Positions 62,089-64,000 of a DNA stretch of 64,000 nucleotides are shown here, in pieces. This DNA is from Chloroflexota bacterium (GTDB taxonomy: Bacteria > Chloroflexota > Dehalococcoidia > Lucifugimonadales > Lucifugimonadaceae): positions 45,683-109,682 of the forward strand of contig JABMNN010000093.1 of NCBI GenBank assembly GCA_013204545.1, written 5' to 3'. Under the pieces are notes generated by a model. It did no database searches. It was not told the origin of the DNA and saw nothing but the letters and a program-made list of their open reading frames with translations. The number at the start of each line of letters is the position of its first letter. Positions within the stretch are counted from its first letter, which is position 1. The position numbers and the translations under genes are program-made.

Positions 62089-62562
62089 ATGTCCGGTGAA
62101 GTAGGATCCAAGGCACCAGCATTCACATTGTTGGACACTGATGGCAACGAATTTAACTCAAGCAGCCTCACAGGCAAAAAGGTTGTAATTGCATTCTTCC
62201 CAGCAGCATTTAGCGGTGTCTGTGCCGAAGAATTATGCTCTTTCCGAGATGCTCTTGCAGATTTCACGTCAGTTGATGCTGAAGTTATTGGCATATCAAT
62301 CGACGGTCGTTTCGCCAACAGTGCCTTCCGAATTGCAAACAACCTACCGTTCCCAATTCTTAGTGACTACAAGCAGGCGACCATCGGCGACTACGATGTT
62401 GTTTGGCCGAATTTTGCTGGAATGCCCGGTTACACAACCGCTCGACGGTCTGTTTTTGTAATCAGCACTGATGGCAGCATTGCTTGGAAGTGGCTCTCGG
62501 ATGTTCCGTCCGATCTGCCATCTATCGACGATGTAGCATCGGCAGTGAAATCGGCACGATAG
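62089..62562 (+). CDS. Peroxiredoxin (AhpC/Bcp-type)
   Basis: A 157-residue redoxin-domain peroxiredoxin. FFPAAFSGVCAEELCSFRD near residue 38 holds the peroxidatic Cys and a second Cys five residues later, and the Arg in ARRSVFVISTDG completes the site. It reduces hydroperoxides with thiol reductants. AGGAG is placed 7 bases before the ATG, a strong ribosome site. A clear terminator follows at 62595-62623. Confidence 0.94.
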   Translation: MSGEVGSKAPAFTLLDTDGNEFNSSSLTGKKVVIAFFPAAFSGVCAEELCSFRDALADFTSVDAEVIGISIDGRFANSAFRIANNLPFPILSDYKQATIGDYDVVWPNFAGMPGYTTARRSVFVISTDGSIAWKWLSDVPSDLPSIDDVASAVKSAR

Positions 62563-62594
62563 TCACGACTTCTCGTTAGAGATTGAAATCAATT

Positions 62595-62623
62595 CAAGCC
62601 TCGGAGGAATCCGGGGCTTGTTT
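62595..62623 (+). terminator. Rho-independent terminator after peroxiredoxin
   Basis: CAAGCCTCGG and CCGGGGCTTG form a 10-base stem with one T-G pair around a 6-base loop, followed by TTTG. It lies 33 bases after the peroxiredoxin stop. Confidence 0.8.
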
Positions 62624-62639
62624 GCGTTAATCGACTGGC

Positions 62640-63881
62640 GCATCATTCGCTCAAACAATTTTTCACAGTGCGATCGGATCCATCTCCTTGCCGAAATTCA
62701 CACCGATTTCTCTTTCCGCACAAGTCGATGCGAATCAAAACGATTCATCCTGCTGGGGAGTCAAAACGGAAAACGCCATCACTGGGCTTCCAACCGGAAA
62801 TCAGTCGTTCTGGGGAGTTCCGTTCAATATCACTCTGACTGGAAAAAAACCTGTTAGCTTTCGCTGGGAAAACCGAAACAGAGATCGTAATTGATGCTTC
62901 CGGGTCTCATCTGGTATTCGCTCACTTTTGTGATGAGAACGCATCTACGACAGTCGCAGGCCAATCATCCGACTACTTGAATCCCGTGGTCACAGCGCCC
63001 GGTGAGCACATCGCCGACTACATTGTTGTATATGAAGATGGCACGAACCACCGACAGTCGATACGCAGACGCTTCGAGATTAACCAACTTCAAACTCGTA
63101 TGCAAAGTGGTTTTGTATCTAGGCAACATCAGGGTCTAAGCACTCTTCCGAAACGTGGGCCGTATCCAGACAATGCGTGGGGTAGGTGGCAAACCGGTGT
63201 CATGGTTGGCGATACTCCCTCATCCGGTCGAACACGAGCCAAGGATGATCGGACTGGGCGATCTAACCCTCCGGCGTCATGGACGATTTACGCGCTAGAA
63301 CTTCCAGACACGAAGAAACCAGTAGCGTCACTCCGAGTAATGTCGACCGGGGCCACATCTTTCGCGATTGGTGGAATAACCATGTTTGACGGCGTAGAGA
63401 ACCCTCTACGCCATGAGCCACTAGAAACTGTGGTGATTGAATCCAATGACAAGCCCGCTGGCGAGATCGCTGTAGATATCGATTTAGGTGTAATCGCACG
63501 TCAACGAGACATTCAGAATTTCGACGGTGATAATTGGCTTGCAGCTCCCGTGCGTGGCTGGGGAGAATCAGTCGAATCTCCTAAGACGTCGGCTTCTATT
63601 GATCTAACTGCATCGTTTGACGCCACTTTGACTGTCGATGGTAATGAAATCGGCGAGCTCTCCTAGATTTGGGAAAAACCACGAGCATTGACGGCAAAGT
63701 CTGTGCGAAGGTGCTGACTTCGGAACGAACCTGGGTACATGGAAAGATCATCGACTCCAGCATAGGTAAGCCGACGGCCGCTCGCATCCACTTCCGATCT
63801 CCAGACGGCAGATACTTCCCACCATATGGTCACACTCACGAAGTTAACGACAACTGGTTTGTCGATAGAGGTGGTTCCGGT
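62640..63881 (+). pseudogene. Large hypothetical protein, frameshifted and interrupted by an insertion sequence
   Basis: Three frames together give a protein with SCWGVKTENAITGLPTGNQS, FWGVPFNITLTGK, then IVIDASGSHLVFAHFCDEN, SWTIYALELPDTKKPVASLRV and TWVHGKIIDSSIGKPTAARI. The order resembles secreted or cytosolic carbohydrate-related proteins with a galactose-binding-like start, but I do not recognise a named family with confidence. Frames change at a run of seven A near 62847 and near 63664. The coding sequence stops matching at about 63880, where the insertion sequence begins. No clear start codon is visible. Confidence 0.6.
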
Positions 63882-64000
63882 TGTCTGGACAGTGTTCCCG
63901 GTTTTATAAGTGGAATCACTGCATCATGCTTTAGGCCGCCGCGGGTGTCGGCAGCGCTTTGTTGTAGAACTGGTTCGGGGTCATTCTGCCGAGGCTCGAA
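63882..64000 (-). mobile_element. Insertion sequence, end with transposase C-terminus (partial)
   Basis: On the minus strand a frame ending at TAA (63931-63933) and running out of the window reads SSLGRMTPNQFYNKALPTP. The S-S-L-G-x-x-T-P pattern is the typical end of DDE (rve-domain) transposases of IS3/IS481-like elements. The sequence beginning TGTCTGGACAG at 63882 lies between the broken host gene and the transposase stop and is the probable terminal inverted repeat. The rest of the element is outside the window. Confidence 0.75.

Noticed and set aside
1..64000. CRISPR array or defence island
   Set aside because: No regularly spaced repeats and no cas, restriction-modification or toxin-antitoxin genes were recognised.

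Overview
Organism. The window looks like a chromosome segment from a Chloroflexota bacterium, most likely a marine SAR202-type lineage. This is an inference from gene content; no 16S rRNA is present. Pointers are: a DUF2298 (Chlor_Arch_YYY) membrane protein next to an Agl23-type membrane glycosyltransferase, a pair typical of Chloroflexota and archaea; four enolase-superfamily (mandelate racemase-type) dehydratases in 64 kb; and a broad set of enzymes for hydroxy acids, sugar acids and amides. Many starts are GTG or TTG, and coding density is high outside the decayed region.

Layout. 0-12 kb is accessory and eroding: a cut-off MFS permease, HpcH/HpaI aldolase, a beta-propeller protein, an E1 alpha/beta pair, an enolase-superfamily dehydratase and a D-2-hydroxyacid dehydrogenase, mixed with HAD, Gfo/Idh and tyrosine-integrase pseudogenes. 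Four tRNA 3'-half remnants (three Lys-like, one Cys-like, all on the minus strand) punctuate this part and look like scars of tRNA-targeted integration. 12-20 kb is housekeeping: tRNA-Thr, two lipoproteins, a YprB-like nuclease, a PAC2 protein, then tyrA-like/aroA/gmk. 20-31 kb holds tandem M20 amidohydrolases, glycerate kinase, the lutABC lactate-oxidation operon divergent from lhgO, DUF362, and cupin and aldo/keto reductase pseudogenes. 31-39 kb holds a histidine kinase, tRNA-Sec (selC), trxA and a nuoEFG-like module. 39-49.5 kb holds RraA, a dehydratase, SDR, and a four-gene membrane glycosylation cluster. 49.5-57 kb holds ftsY, rnc, a DsbA-like gene with an in-frame UGA, cca, ogg and dinG. 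57-64 kb is catabolic again (ketopantoate reductase-like, two tandem dehydratases, MDR dehydrogenase, peroxiredoxin) and ends in a broken gene interrupted by an insertion sequence.

How it fits together. The catabolic genes suggest a heterotroph oxidising hydroxy acids and sugar acids (dehydratases, aldolase, glycerate kinase, lactate and 2-hydroxyglutarate oxidation) with NADH handling through NuoEFG-type proteins. The most notable observation is the link between selC (33.3 kb) and a DsbA-like gene (51.3-51.9 kb) whose only candidate redox residue is encoded by UGA at the usual catalytic cysteine position, followed by a SECIS-like hairpin. This is a predicted selenoprotein that a standard ORF caller truncates. 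A second theme is decay: eight genes carry frameshifts or stops, two of the frameshifts in homopolymers, so either real pseudogenisation or sequence errors must be considered.
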